A DNA stretch of 64,000 nt. Origin: Phycisphaerales bacterium UBA7800 (GTDB taxonomy: Bacteria; Planctomycetota; Phycisphaerae; Phycisphaerales; Phycisphaeraceae). The notes beneath the pieces are model-generated. The model was not told the origin of the DNA, made no database searches, and saw only the letters and a list, made by a program, of their open reading frames with translations. The stretch spans positions 1-64,000 of the forward strand of contig DLCK01000049.1 of NCBI GenBank assembly GCA_002480565.1. The letters run 5' to 3'. Positions 33,095 to 41,860 of this stretch are shown piece by piece (position 1 is the first letter of the stretch; the number at the start of each line of letters is the position of its first letter). Both the position numbers and the translations under genes were made by a program.

Positions 33095-34183
33095 TTATTT
33101 CAACTGCTCATGGGCAGAGCGCAGTGTTGCGACAAATGGTTGATAGACTCGTTTATCTTTGTAATCAGCAATGTCCGACTGGTAAATTTCGACCATTTGC
33201 ATATGCGCATCAAGCGCGTTTTTCAAAGCCTGCTGCATGGTTCCGGCGACGGCGGCCTGTCCTTTGGCTCGGATCTCCCAGAACATTTCACCGCCTGTAC
33301 TGCGACCAGATTGGCCCAACGCTGTGAGTAAATCAATCAGTGGTTTGGCGTGTGCCTTGGGACCTTGGTTCTGCCACCAAAGACCGTTTAGAAAAGCGAC
33401 TTTGACCAACAAACGATCACCAAGCTTGCGGTAAGCATATGCCTGTACATCCCGCGCAGTATCAGGCACCAAGGCGGTCCCCTCATCGGCAGGCACAGTC
33501 CCCAAAGTCAGCATCAATGGCTTGCGGGGCCAGAGCTCTGCAAATTGATCCACAAGGTTTTCCCAACACCGGGTATATCGAGCCACGCTGTAACCTGCTT
33601 GACGGAAGCGGTCGTATTCTGAGGGCTTAAGGCGAATGGACATTTCCATGGCACTGCCGCCGATACCGTGTAATTGCAGGTAACCAATGGAGGGATGATC
33701 GTGGTATCGAGCAGCAAGTTGACGATTCAATTCCAACCACAGACGTGTGTAGGTCTGATCCCATGGCAAAGGCAACACACCCTCAGATGCAGCATTGTTG
33801 GCAATTTCACCGCCATGACGTTTGCGTTGAAAGGTGAACGGTTCCTGGAGTTGATCCATGACCCATTGGGGACTCTGGATACCTGCAAAGATGCCCAGGT
33901 TTAACAGCTTCCCGTGTTTGGCAACATCTGCCAGTACATCGTCGATCAATTCCCAGCGATAGACACCTGGCTGTGGATTGAGTTCTCGCCACTGCATACA
34001 GAGCGTCATCCCGTCGACATAATCCAACGCCATTGCCGGTGGCATGCCTTGCTTTTGGATGTGTATCGCCCATGCAAAGCTATAGATGCCACGAATGTCT
34101 GTAGCTTTGACGTTTGCAGGTTGGGCGTGCAATTGCGGTACAAGCAAAAGGAGGGGGATAAGACAAATCGAAATACGGTGCAT
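33095..34183 (-). CDS. Secreted glycosidase-like (beta/alpha)8 protein
   Basis: 362 residues with signal peptide ISICLIPLLLLVPQLHAQ. The body looks like a TIM-barrel glycosidase of the GH42/GH5-like superfamily: DYVDGMTLCMQWRELNPQPG then YRWELIDDVLADVAKHGKLL, where an early strand is followed by the W-x-x-[IL]-P-G-Y-W-like turn of these enzymes. Catalytic acids cannot be assigned with certainty; Glu in AMEMSIRL and in GGEMFWEI are candidates. It is the third gene of the LacI / prepilin-like / glycosidase module. Confidence 0.5.
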   Translation of the reverse strand: MHRISICLIPLLLLVPQLHAQPANVKATDIRGIYSFAWAIHIQKQGMPPAMALDYVDGMTLCMQWRELNPQPGVYRWELIDDVLADVAKHGKLLNLGIFAGIQSPQWVMDQLQEPFTFQRKRHGGEIANNAASEGVLPLPWDQTYTRLWLELNRQLAARYHDHPSIGYLQLHGIGGSAMEMSIRLKPSEYDRFRQAGYSVARYTRCWENLVDQFAELWPRKPLMLTLGTVPADEGTALVPDTARDVQAYAYRKLGDRLLVKVAFLNGLWWQNQGPKAHAKPLIDLLTALGQSGRSTGGEMFWEIRAKGQAAVAGTMQQALKNALDAHMQMVEIYQSDIADYKDKRVYQPFVATLRSAHEQLK

Positions 34184-34359
34184 GGATCATTCTTTCAAAC
34201 TAAGGTTCAACTAAAAAAACCAATCGCCTGGAAGCTGCATCAATGCGTTTACCACAAAGCTTCCACGATGTAGAAATACACAGAAAAACACCTTGTTTTA
34301 TTGGGTTTTTCTGGGGTTCACAGATATTACGATTCAAGATCAATCGCGACACATGACAG

Positions 34360-35049
34360 TCAATAGCCGTTCCAAAAGACTTTGCCTTCAGTGGAACCTG
34401 AGCTGGTGGGAATGTCTATTTGAGGCAATGTCTTGGCGTGCAGGTCAAAAAATGCAATGTTGGCGGATTGTCCGTTGTGGAGCATTTGCGGGAGCTGGTC
34501 AGTCGAACCGCGGATATCCACATCCCATCCATCATATCCCACGCCATAGGCTCCATCGCCAAAAAGCGCGGTGTTTGTCGGACTGCGAACAAGGTCGATT
34601 TTGCGTGCCAGCACGGCATAGCTGTCCGCGGCACGCAGCAGGTTCATCCCATAGGTTCGAGCACGACCCGCTTGCGAAAAACGCTTCCATGCAGTGGGAC
34701 AGGAAAGGTATCCACTGTTGTTGACGGTATTGCGATACGCGCCGCGCTGGGTTGCATTGTTAAAGTCCACACCTGAGCGTGAGAATCCAAAGTACGGTGC
34801 CAGGCGGTCTGGCCAGTTGATATTATTTTCACCGACCCAACTGCCATAGACCGGAGGAAGCCATGTTTCATGATCATTAACGTAGAGACTGCATACGGTG
34901 CCAATTTGTTTGAGATTCGAAAGACAACTGAGGGTCTGTGCAGCCTGTCGCGCCTTACCCAATGCAGGAAGCAGGATTGAAATGAGCAGTGAAACGATAC
35001 TGATCACAACGAGTAATTCGATGAGTGTAAAAGCGCGTTGACGTGGCAT
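34360..35049 (-). CDS. Prepilin-like protein of the second glycan module
   Basis: 229 residues from the ATG at 35049, with AAGAGGAGAAAGCC upstream. The leader MPRQRAFTLIELLVVISIVS is canonical, then LGKARQAAQTLSCLSNLKQIG and a C-terminal SANIAFFDLHAKTLPQ block comparable to H-X9-DG. It lies 17 bp after the LacI-type regulator and is probably co-transcribed with it; the glycosidase follows after 176 bp, which contains no clear signal. Confidence 0.85.
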   Translation of the reverse strand: MPRQRAFTLIELLVVISIVSLLISILLPALGKARQAAQTLSCLSNLKQIGTVCSLYVNDHETWLPPVYGSWVGENNINWPDRLAPYFGFSRSGVDFNNATQRGAYRNTVNNSGYLSCPTAWKRFSQAGRARTYGMNLLRAADSYAVLARKIDLVRSPTNTALFGDGAYGVGYDGWDVDIRGSTDQLPQMLHNGQSANIAFFDLHAKTLPQIDIPTSSGSTEGKVFWNGY

Positions 35050-35066
35050 GGCTTTCTCCTCTTGAT

Positions 35067-36143
35067 TCAAATGGATGATGATGGCGGGACACAGGTGTGC
35101 CCAGCTTTCAAACTGCAAGAGACCGCGCAGGGGTCAACGGCTGCGTTGGGGTTTTGAATCCTGTCCAGAATCATCCGTCCCGCTAATTGCCCAATGACGG
35201 TGTCGGGCGTGGTGATCGCGTCCATGGCAATGCTGCCTGAGGGTTGGAATTCTTTCTCAAAACACATGACTGACAATTGCGATGGCACTTTGATCCCCAG
35301 TTGCATGGCATGTAGACACAGCGAACCGGCCATGGCCTGGCTGTTGACTAGCATTGCTGTGGGAAGATCAGGTTGTCCCAACAATTCGGTTAACGTCCGC
35401 ACATGCAGATCACTGTCACGTTGTGTCTGAACCACGATGTGTCGAGGCTTCAAATCGGCCTGAGTCATCGCACGGGCATAGCCGGCCTGGCGATCCACCA
35501 CACTAAAATGCTCCAGCGTCGGACGCACAATACCCTCAGCATCTGGCCAACCTGAACAGAGAAAAGCAATCAGTCGATGCCCCATGTCCAACAAATGCTT
35601 TGCTGCCATGTAGCCTGCCTGCTCCTCATCAGGATACACACAGGACTCAGCAAGTTTGGCATTGATCCACACCGCCGGGATGTGATGCTGATGGATCTGA
35701 TGGATGAGACTTTCTGGAATATGTGCGTTGTAGTTGATAAGCAGCCCGTCACTCATGGATACCCGTAGCGCCTTGGGGATTTGATGCGGATTTGCCAGAT
35801 CGTCGTCAGCCAATTGCGAGAAAACCATGTGCATGTCCTGCTCATTGAGCACGCCATCCAATCCCATGAGTGTGTTCTGTGGCAGAAGACTCCGCGTCGC
35901 ATTGGTACTGCAAAGCAAAGTCACACACCCAAAGCGACCACTGTTCATGGCAGCGGCAGCGAGATTGGGTCTGTAATTGAGCTTACGAGCCACTTCGAGC
36001 ACTTTCTCGCGGGTCTTCTGAGAGACGTAACCCTTTCCAGAAAAGACTCTTGAGACAGTCATTTGACCAACACCGGCCTGCTTGGCCACATCCAAAGATG
36101 AGACTCGTCCAGTGTTAGAGGTAGATGAAATCGGGCTTGCCAT
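35067..36143 (-). CDS. LacI family transcriptional regulator, second module
   Basis: 358 residues from the ATG at 36143. DNA-binding domain: SSLDVAKQAGVGQMTVSRVF with hinge YRPNLAAAAMNSG. The effector domain includes DGLLINYNAHIPESLI and ends LAGRMILDRIQNPN. It heads the second carbohydrate module; an imperfect palindrome just upstream (36162) is the likely operator. Confidence 0.88.
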   Translation of the reverse strand: MASPISSTSNTGRVSSLDVAKQAGVGQMTVSRVFSGKGYVSQKTREKVLEVARKLNYRPNLAAAAMNSGRFGCVTLLCSTNATRSLLPQNTLMGLDGVLNEQDMHMVFSQLADDDLANPHQIPKALRVSMSDGLLINYNAHIPESLIHQIHQHHIPAVWINAKLAESCVYPDEEQAGYMAAKHLLDMGHRLIAFLCSGWPDAEGIVRPTLEHFSVVDRQAGYARAMTQADLKPRHIVVQTQRDSDLHVRTLTELLGQPDLPTAMLVNSQAMAGSLCLHAMQLGIKVPSQLSVMCFEKEFQPSGSIAMDAITTPDTVIGQLAGRMILDRIQNPNAAVDPCAVSCSLKAGHTCVPPSSSI

Positions 36144-36161
36144 GGTCAATCCAATCCGTGT

Positions 36162-36187
36162 GGTAACGTAAACATGTTAGCGCAACC
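36162..36187. promoter_or_regulatory. Candidate operator of the second LacI regulator
   Basis: A 26 bp imperfect dyad centred on AACATGTT, with GGTAAC and GCGCAACC-type outer arms, lies 19 bp upstream of the regulator start. Position and symmetry fit autoregulation. Confidence 0.35.
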
Positions 36188-36260
36188 ATACCGCAGGTCA
36201 AGCTTTCAAGCCGAATATTTTTGTGCGCCGTTTTGGAATGATATGGATGATCCGAGGAGT

Positions 36261-37097
36261 CTAAATGTCATACCCAAACTGTTGCATGACTTGGCCGGTG
36301 ATGTCGATGATGATTTTCTTTTCGTCCGCTGTAAGGTCGTCGGGCTTGACGTACCCCTTCTCGTTGGTGCCTGCCATTTTTTGTTCACCCACAGCAAAGG
36401 TGTTGATTTTTCGGTTCATGACACTGCGGTCAATGCCGCTGATCCCTGCAAAACGTTCGAGTTGATCAATCACCGGATCGGGCTTGGCAATAAGGTCTTC
36501 GTATTTGAGTACCCAGACATTGGGAAAGCCATATTTGACCACAGCACTAAGCACTTCGCGCCACTGGATCGCATATTGTCGGAGCTGATCCACATTGGTA
36601 ATAAATGCCCGACTCTTAGCGGACTTGATCACATCAATCGGATTGCGATAGATAAACACAAACCGGGCTTGAGGCATGAGAATGCGCATCCGCTCAATCA
36701 TCTGCGGTTCATTAAGTGGATTTTTGATCCCCCAACGCTGATAGCCGTACTTTTCGGATAGCTGCTGATAGGTTGCTGCGGATTTATAGAACGCTTCAAA
36801 CGCGATCATCATAAACGGCTGAGGTTCAGGCCAAAGGTTACTGGTCCAGCCTTCGGTGGTCTGCTCAAGAAATTGCTTACGAGCTGCATCAAACTCCTCG
36901 GTACGGTCGGTATGGACCTGCACAGAAGAATGCACCAGCTTGGGCAATGAGGACATGAAATTCATATTCTCGCCATAGACAATCATCTTGCGTGATGAGT
37001 TGACCAATCGCTGGAGAAGGGTCACGCCATTGCGTGCCGTTGGGGCAGTGATAAATAGCGGCGTAAGTTGTTGGACATACTGTGACAGGTCGGGCAT
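36261..37097 (-). CDS. Sulfotransferase family protein
   Basis: 278 residues. TAPTARNGVTLLQRLV is the 5'-phosphosulfate loop (a variant of PRSGTTLL) and FVFIYRNPIDVIKSAKSR is the 3'-phosphate-binding motif of PAPS-dependent sulfotransferases; WGIKNPLNEPQM is also characteristic. It would transfer sulfate from PAPS to a carbohydrate or other acceptor. The acceptor is not predictable. The Arg-Asn-Gly variant in the 5' loop in place of Arg-Ser-Gly is mildly unusual. It stands alone, divergent from the GH52-like gene. Confidence 0.75.
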   Translation of the reverse strand: MPDLSQYVQQLTPLFITAPTARNGVTLLQRLVNSSRKMIVYGENMNFMSSLPKLVHSSVQVHTDRTEEFDAARKQFLEQTTEGWTSNLWPEPQPFMMIAFEAFYKSAATYQQLSEKYGYQRWGIKNPLNEPQMIERMRILMPQARFVFIYRNPIDVIKSAKSRAFITNVDQLRQYAIQWREVLSAVVKYGFPNVWVLKYEDLIAKPDPVIDQLERFAGISGIDRSVMNRKINTFAVGEQKMAGTNEKGYVKPDDLTADEKKIIIDITGQVMQQFGYDI

Positions 37098-37259
37098 GAG
37101 TGAAGACTTTCCGTCGAAGAGGTGATCGCCAAACGATTATAACGGATGTCAGAAAGGCGTTTTGCCTATAACAGTTTTATCACTTGCGTCTAACCCGCTT
37201 TACTCAGAGAGTCGGATGACGCACAATATGTACAGAGCAAGGCAGGAGGTCGAAACGAC

Positions 37260-39500
37260 ATGCAGTTGATGAGTTGGTCCATTGCGCGACTGGGTAGCCG
37301 GTTCGGGTTGCTGTTTGAGCCGCATCAGCGGCGTGTGCGTCATTCTGCCCTAGGGCGTTTCCTTGATGTCCCACTGGATTTAGCAGTCGGACTGGTGGGA
37401 CCCGATGGCAAGCAGCGTGTCCTGCCGTTCACCCAACAAGGTGAGTCCTTCCATACGGTCGAGCAATTTGAGCGGGCCAACTCCATTACATACCGTGCCT
37501 ACTCCAGTGATTACCAACTGCGATTTGAATTTAACATTCACAGCGTATTTTACCCGCAGGATGAATCGCTTTGCTTATTGCCAGCAATTTATCTGGAAAT
37601 GCGGATCAACCCGACCAAGCCAATCCGCTGGCAAAAGCCCAAGTTCCAGACTCCCCAAAAAGTCAAGCTGTTCCTGAAGCTCAAACGCCCGGACACCAAC
37701 ATCCAAGTCTTCTGCCCTAATGAGTCCGACGGACTTGGTGGGCGAATTGACATGGATTACAGCGTGGACCTTGATCCCAAGCTGGACATGCAGACCGCCA
37801 ATGAAACCGACTACAACTCCGGCAGAACAGTCAACGTCCAAGAACGAATCATCAGTCTGAACCCTGGCGCGACTCCCACCAATCAAGGCGATGGTTTACA
37901 GATCGAATTGCCGGTCTCCGAACAAGGCAGTGGCATCAAGTGGCGACTGGTTTGGGGGGCTTTTTGTGGTGATCCGATACTCAATGTCAAAAACGACAAC
38001 GAAGTCCAACCGGCACGATTCCGCTATGCCTCTTTGTGGCCGTCACTGGATGATGTGATGTATGCCGCGATCAAGGGACGGGATGAACGCCTGGTGCTGT
38101 CACGAAACTTCGAAAAGCTCCTTGAACAAACACCACTCCGCGCAGCCCAACGGCATCTATTGAATCAGAGTTTCCAACAGTATCTGAGCAATACGTTCTG
38201 GTGTGAACTGCCTGATAAAAAAGATTGGTTTAGTGTCTGGGAAGGCAGCTGCTTTTTCCATTCCACTTTGGATGTCGAGTACAACCTCACGCCGATGTAC
38301 CTGTCTCTTTGGCCAAGTTTGCTCAAGCTTCAACTAGACCAATGGGCCAAACGTGGCAAAGCACATGATGAGTCTGGCGGGTATTACCTTGACCATGATC
38401 TAGGGGTCGGTTTTGAAGCGACCGCAATGAGCTATGACCATGACATGCCTATCGAGGAAAACTGCAATTACCTGCTGATGATGCAGGCCTATGCTCATTG
38501 GACCGGCGATCTGACACCGATCCGCAAGCACGAAGATCTGATCCTCAAACTCGCCGATTATCTGTTGTGGACAGATGTGGATGACAGTGGGTTCCCGTCA
38601 AAAGGTGTTGCCAACACCATCGACGATGCTTCGGCTGCTCAGCAATTTTCTCGCAAACAAACCTACCTTGCCATCAAGCGACTTGCGGCATTGGCAGCGG
38701 TCAGTGACATGCTTATGCATATCAACAAGACTGAGCTTAGTCAGACCTATCAGGATATCGTGGATCGCTTTACATCAAAGGTCGAAAACGACGCATGGCG
38801 TGGTGATCACTTTGCGGTTTGCGTAGATCGTTCAACAGTAGGCGTGCGTGATGCCAAAACCAATCGGCCCCTAACCGATGATGAGTTAGTGGGTGCCGAT
38901 GCATATAGTATTTACTCGTCCAATGGTTTGTTGCTGCCAATGATGTGCGGTCAGCCGTGGTTGATCTCAGAAAACAAAGTCCGCCGAGACCTGATCAGTG
39001 CCGTACGTGAGACGCTCGGAAACTACGGCTGTGGTCATAATGACCAGGAGCCGGAAAACGTCTGGGTCTCACAGAATCTATGGCGTGACCACATGATGCG
39101 ATACATCGGCGCAACAGGACCCAACCGCGCCCAAGGCTATTGGGACATGCAGGTGATGAGCAACACCTTCGGCCAATCCTACGGCTTTGTGGACACCTAT
39201 GTCACCAACAATCTGAGCTTCTACCCACGAGGCGCGACGACGTTCGGCTACCTGCTAAGCTACCCGCGCGTGATCATCGACCGACTGGCACCGGGCGGAG
39301 CGCGAATCAGTGTGGATCCCGACCGCGGTTATGCACAGCGTTGGCCCCTGCTACCACTAGCCGACTGGAAAGCAGGCAAAATTCCGATCTGCGTGGTCGA
39401 TTGTGATGACGATGGTCAAGCCCGTGTGGTTATCGAAACCCAACTCGAATCCGTCATCATCCGAGGCCAGGAAGAAGGCAAAACGGATATGATCGGGTAA
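37260..39500 (+). CDS. GH52-like glycoside hydrolase
   Basis: 746 residues with AGGAGG 9 bp before the ATG and no signal peptide. The N-terminal 270 residues are beta-rich and the rest is an (alpha/alpha)6-type helical domain. GGYYLDHDLGVGFEATAMSY, GFPSKGVANTIDDASAA and NNLSFYPRGATTFGYLLS resemble, from memory, the THDMGV, GLDSTRT and YYPRGVTSILWL regions of GH52 beta-xylosidases. The catalytic pair cannot be confirmed by eye, and a DUF4965/GH116-like six-hairpin enzyme is an alternative. It is probably cytoplasmic and acts on imported oligosaccharides. Confidence 0.55.
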   Translation: MQLMSWSIARLGSRFGLLFEPHQRRVRHSALGRFLDVPLDLAVGLVGPDGKQRVLPFTQQGESFHTVEQFERANSITYRAYSSDYQLRFEFNIHSVFYPQDESLCLLPAIYLEMRINPTKPIRWQKPKFQTPQKVKLFLKLKRPDTNIQVFCPNESDGLGGRIDMDYSVDLDPKLDMQTANETDYNSGRTVNVQERIISLNPGATPTNQGDGLQIELPVSEQGSGIKWRLVWGAFCGDPILNVKNDNEVQPARFRYASLWPSLDDVMYAAIKGRDERLVLSRNFEKLLEQTPLRAAQRHLLNQSFQQYLSNTFWCELPDKKDWFSVWEGSCFFHSTLDVEYNLTPMYLSLWPSLLKLQLDQWAKRGKAHDESGGYYLDHDLGVGFEATAMSYDHDMPIEENCNYLLMMQAYAHWTGDLTPIRKHEDLILKLADYLLWTDVDDSGFPSKGVANTIDDASAAQQFSRKQTYLAIKRLAALAAVSDMLMHINKTELSQTYQDIVDRFTSKVENDAWRGDHFAVCVDRSTVGVRDAKTNRPLTDDELVGADAYSIYSSNGLLLPMMCGQPWLISENKVRRDLISAVRETLGNYGCGHNDQEPENVWVSQNLWRDHMMRYIGATGPNRAQGYWDMQVMSNTFGQSYGFVDTYVTNNLSFYPRGATTFGYLLSYPRVIIDRLAPGGARISVDPDRGYAQRWPLLPLADWKAGKIPICVVDCDDDGQARVVIETQLESVIIRGQEEGKTDMIG

Positions 39501-39501
39501 T

Positions 39502-39607
39502 GGAATTCTGAAATTTGATCATTTCGAATTTCGAATTTGCGCAAGCATATACCTGCGATCCTCATACTGAGACAAGTCCGAAATCCGAAATTGCAAATTC
39601 AAAATTA
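39502..39607. repeat. Inverted repeat, TTCGAATTTCGAATTT family
   Basis: ATTTCGAATTTCGAATTTGC on the left faces CCGAAATCCGAAATTGCAAA (then TTCAAAATT) on the right. It fills the gap between the convergent GH52-like and pyrE genes. A diverged piece, AAGTTCCAAATTTAAAAATC, lies near 7411. Confidence 0.5.
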
Positions 39608-39610
39608 ACT

Positions 39611-40135
39611 TTACTCGTCGATACCCAAGTCACCTTTGGTCAGCAGCGACGCAAAGACGAAGCCGGCACCTTCGATGTTTTCGCGGGCACCTTCCTGGCG
39701 ATCAATCACAGCGACGATTTTCACGACGGTGACACCCAGGCTTGTGAGTAATTTGGCAGCTTCAAGGACTTGGCCGCCCGTGGTGGCGATGTCTTCGACG
39801 ATGACGACGCGGTCACCTTTTTCGAACTTGCCTTCAAGTTGCTTGGCCGTGCCGTAGTCTTTCTTCTGGTTACGGATGAGGATCGAAGGCTTACCCGTTG
39901 CCATGGATGTGGCGGCTACCAGCGGAATCCCGCCAAGTTCTGCGCCGGCGAGGCGGTCCACCGAGTCATCCACATGCTCAGCAAAGCGTTTGCCAAGTTC
40001 AGCGAGAATGTCCGGCTGAGTCTCAAAGAGATATTTATCCAGGTAATACTTGCTCTTGCGACCGGAGCGAAGGGTAAATTCACCACGCAAAAGGGCCGCA
40101 TCAGAGATCCGTTCGATGAGTTGTGCTGTTTCCAT
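39611..40135 (-). CDS. pyrE: Orotate phosphoribosyltransferase
   Basis: 174 residues. FTLRSGRKSKYYLDKY is the N-terminal substrate block, and VVIVEDIATTGGQVLEAAKL is the PRPP-binding loop of type I phosphoribosyltransferases. GAELGGIPLVAATSMATG fits OPRTases. It joins orotate with PRPP to give OMP in pyrimidine synthesis. It is somewhat shorter than E. coli PyrE (213 residues), as in many archaeal-type OPRTases. Alone, on the minus strand. Confidence 0.9.
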   Translation of the reverse strand: METAQLIERISDAALLRGEFTLRSGRKSKYYLDKYLFETQPDILAELGKRFAEHVDDSVDRLAGAELGGIPLVAATSMATGKPSILIRNQKKDYGTAKQLEGKFEKGDRVVIVEDIATTGGQVLEAAKLLTSLGVTVVKIVAVIDRQEGARENIEGAGFVFASLLTKGDLGIDE

Positions 40136-40193
40136 GGGGCAGAGTATACGGTTTTTTGCTTCAATTTGGAAAATGGATTGCCGTCACATTTTC

Positions 40194-40347
40194 TTTAACA
40201 CAAAAGCACGAAGGACACGAAGATCACGAAGAACAAGCCAAAATATCTCTGATTCAAAAACCAAGACATAATGTTAGTATTCTGACTTTCCAGAAAAATG
40301 CCTCAAAAAACTTCGTGCCTTCGTGTCCTTCGTGCCTTCGTGTTAAA
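40194..40347. repeat. Inverted repeat, CACGAAGGACACGAAG family
   Basis: TTTAACACAAAAGCACGAAG, then GACACGAAGATCACGAAG, on the left faces CTTCGTGCCTTCGTGTCCTT, then CGTGCCTTCGTGTTAAAA, on the right, over a centre of about 80 bp. It sits between the divergent pyrE and ruvC genes. Same design as the ACAGAG repeats with a different unit. Confidence 0.75.
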
Positions 40348-40369
40348 AACATGACGGTACACTATCCCC

Positions 40370-40864
40370 ATGCGAATCCTCGGTATTGATCCTGGCCTGC
40401 GAATCTGTGGCTATGGCATGGTCAGTTTTCGGCCTGGCCAAATTGACCCGTCACTGGTCGAAGCAGGCATTATCAAACTCAATACCAAAGCAGACATCCC
40501 CGACCGACTCATGCAGTTGCATACGGAGTTGACCGAGCTGATCGTCGAACTCAAACCCGATCAGATGGCGGTCGAAAAACTCTATGCACACTACAAGCAT
40601 CCGCGGACTGCGATTCTCATGGGCCATGCTCGGGGGGTGATTCTGCTTTGTGCCAAGCAGGTGAAAATACCTGTGATTGACCTGCCTTCAACGGAAGTCA
40701 AGAAGTCGATCACCGGTTATGGGCATGCATCCAAATCACAGATGCAGTTGGCTGTGCAGAATCAATTCGGACTTCCTGAGCCGCCAAGTCCACCGGACGT
40801 TGCCGACGCGATTGCCATTGCTTTGACACATGCAAGACGAATTGCAGTGCAAGAATTAGGCTGA
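40370..40864 (+). CDS. ruvC: Holliday junction resolvase RuvC
   Basis: 164 residues. The four catalytic acids are visible: Asp7 in ILGIDPGL, Glu69 in MAVEKLY, and two Asp in PPDVADAIAIALTH. YAHYKHPRTAILMGHARGVIL and SPTEVKK-type VIDLPSTEVKKSITGYG are standard RuvC blocks. It cuts four-way DNA junctions made by RuvAB branch migration. ruvA and ruvB are not adjacent. Length is normal. The gene starts only 22 bp from the repeat, which leaves little room for a promoter. Confidence 0.92.
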   Translation: MRILGIDPGLRICGYGMVSFRPGQIDPSLVEAGIIKLNTKADIPDRLMQLHTELTELIVELKPDQMAVEKLYAHYKHPRTAILMGHARGVILLCAKQVKIPVIDLPSTEVKKSITGYGHASKSQMQLAVQNQFGLPEPPSPPDVADAIAIALTHARRIAVQELG

Positions 40865-41015
40865 TGCGACGTTATGCCTGCTATTGAGTCAAAAATATCG
40901 CTGCCAGATTTGGCAACATGCTGTATCATGCCTGTGTATCGAGTCTTTAAAGATGATCATCATCTTGGCTGGGGTATTCGTGGGGAGTATCTGCATCAAT
41001 CATGGGGAATTTGAG

Positions 41016-41498
41016 ATGAGCAAACAATTTTACGTCACGATGTTTTTATCCATGCTGAGCCTGCTATTGATCGCTGGCTGTGAAACCACAGGTTCCACCC
41101 GAACGGCTAACGGCAATCATCGTGTACGCGTGATCCGCCCCAATCAAATCATCGCAGGCACACGTTGGACCCACGAAGAACGCCTCAAGGATGTGGCGAT
41201 ACGATCCGTCCGCGTGACACGCAATGCCAGCTATCACCTGATTTGCCTCAATACGGCGGAAAAACCACATGTCCATGACCAACACGATCTGGTGGTCACC
41301 ACGTTATCAGGCAATGTAAGACTGCATTTGAACCTTAAAACCTATGACCTTAAACCTGGCGATGTCGTGGAAATCCCGCGAGGTACATTGCATTGGGCAG
41401 AGAACCTTGGAGGTAACACCCAAGCCGAAGCCTTCGCGGTGTTCAGCCCACCTTACCAAGGCAAAGACATCCGATTCGTCAACGTCCCCAAACAATAA
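41016..41498 (+). CDS. Cupin-domain lipoprotein
   Basis: 160 residues from the ATG at 41016, chosen because it starts the lipoprotein signal MSKQFYVTMFLSMLSLLLIAGC (lipobox IAGC); the frame is open from 40884. The rest is a small cupin: HVHDQHDLVVTTLSGNVRLH is motif 1 and KPGDVVEIPRGTLHW is motif 2, with His residues able to bind a metal. It is probably a membrane-anchored periplasmic sugar- or metal-binding protein. No operon partner is evident. Confidence 0.75.
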   Translation: MSKQFYVTMFLSMLSLLLIAGCETTGSTRTANGNHRVRVIRPNQIIAGTRWTHEERLKDVAIRSVRVTRNASYHLICLNTAEKPHVHDQHDLVVTTLSGNVRLHLNLKTYDLKPGDVVEIPRGTLHWAENLGGNTQAEAFAVFSPPYQGKDIRFVNVPKQ

Positions 41499-41572
41499 AA
41501 CCCCTCGGATCACCGGCATCCCGAAGCCTTGAATTACACATTGCATGATCCAATCCGAAACGGAGTCAGCAA

Positions 41573-41860
41573 GTGAGTGACATTAAAAATCCTCGACTGC
41601 TGTATCTCAAAGGCATGCTGTTTTTCATCATGGGTGTGCTTGCTGGGGGAATTGTCTTGCTGCTTTATCCTGACTGGCGATTGGCGATTCTGTTGGGCGT
41701 GATGGCCTGGGCATTTGCCCGAGCATATTATTTTGTCTTCTATGTCATCCAGCACTATGTAGACCCGCAGTTCAAATTTGCAGGGCTTGTCGACTTTGCC
41801 AAATACATGATGCGCAGACGATACCCACGTGATGACCAAGACCAAACCAAGGCGTCATGA
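41573..41860 (+). CDS. Small membrane protein
   Basis: 95 residues from a GTG with GGAG at 9 bp. Two predicted membrane helices (LKGMLFFIMGVLAGGIVLLL and LAILLGVMAWAFARAYYFVF) are followed by a basic cytoplasmic tail, KYMMRRRYPRDDQDQ. No family recognised. It overlaps the convergent terC gene by 6 bp at the 3' end. Confidence 0.65.
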   Translation: MSDIKNPRLLYLKGMLFFIMGVLAGGIVLLLYPDWRLAILLGVMAWAFARAYYFVFYVIQHYVDPQFKFAGLVDFAKYMMRRRYPRDDQDQTKAS

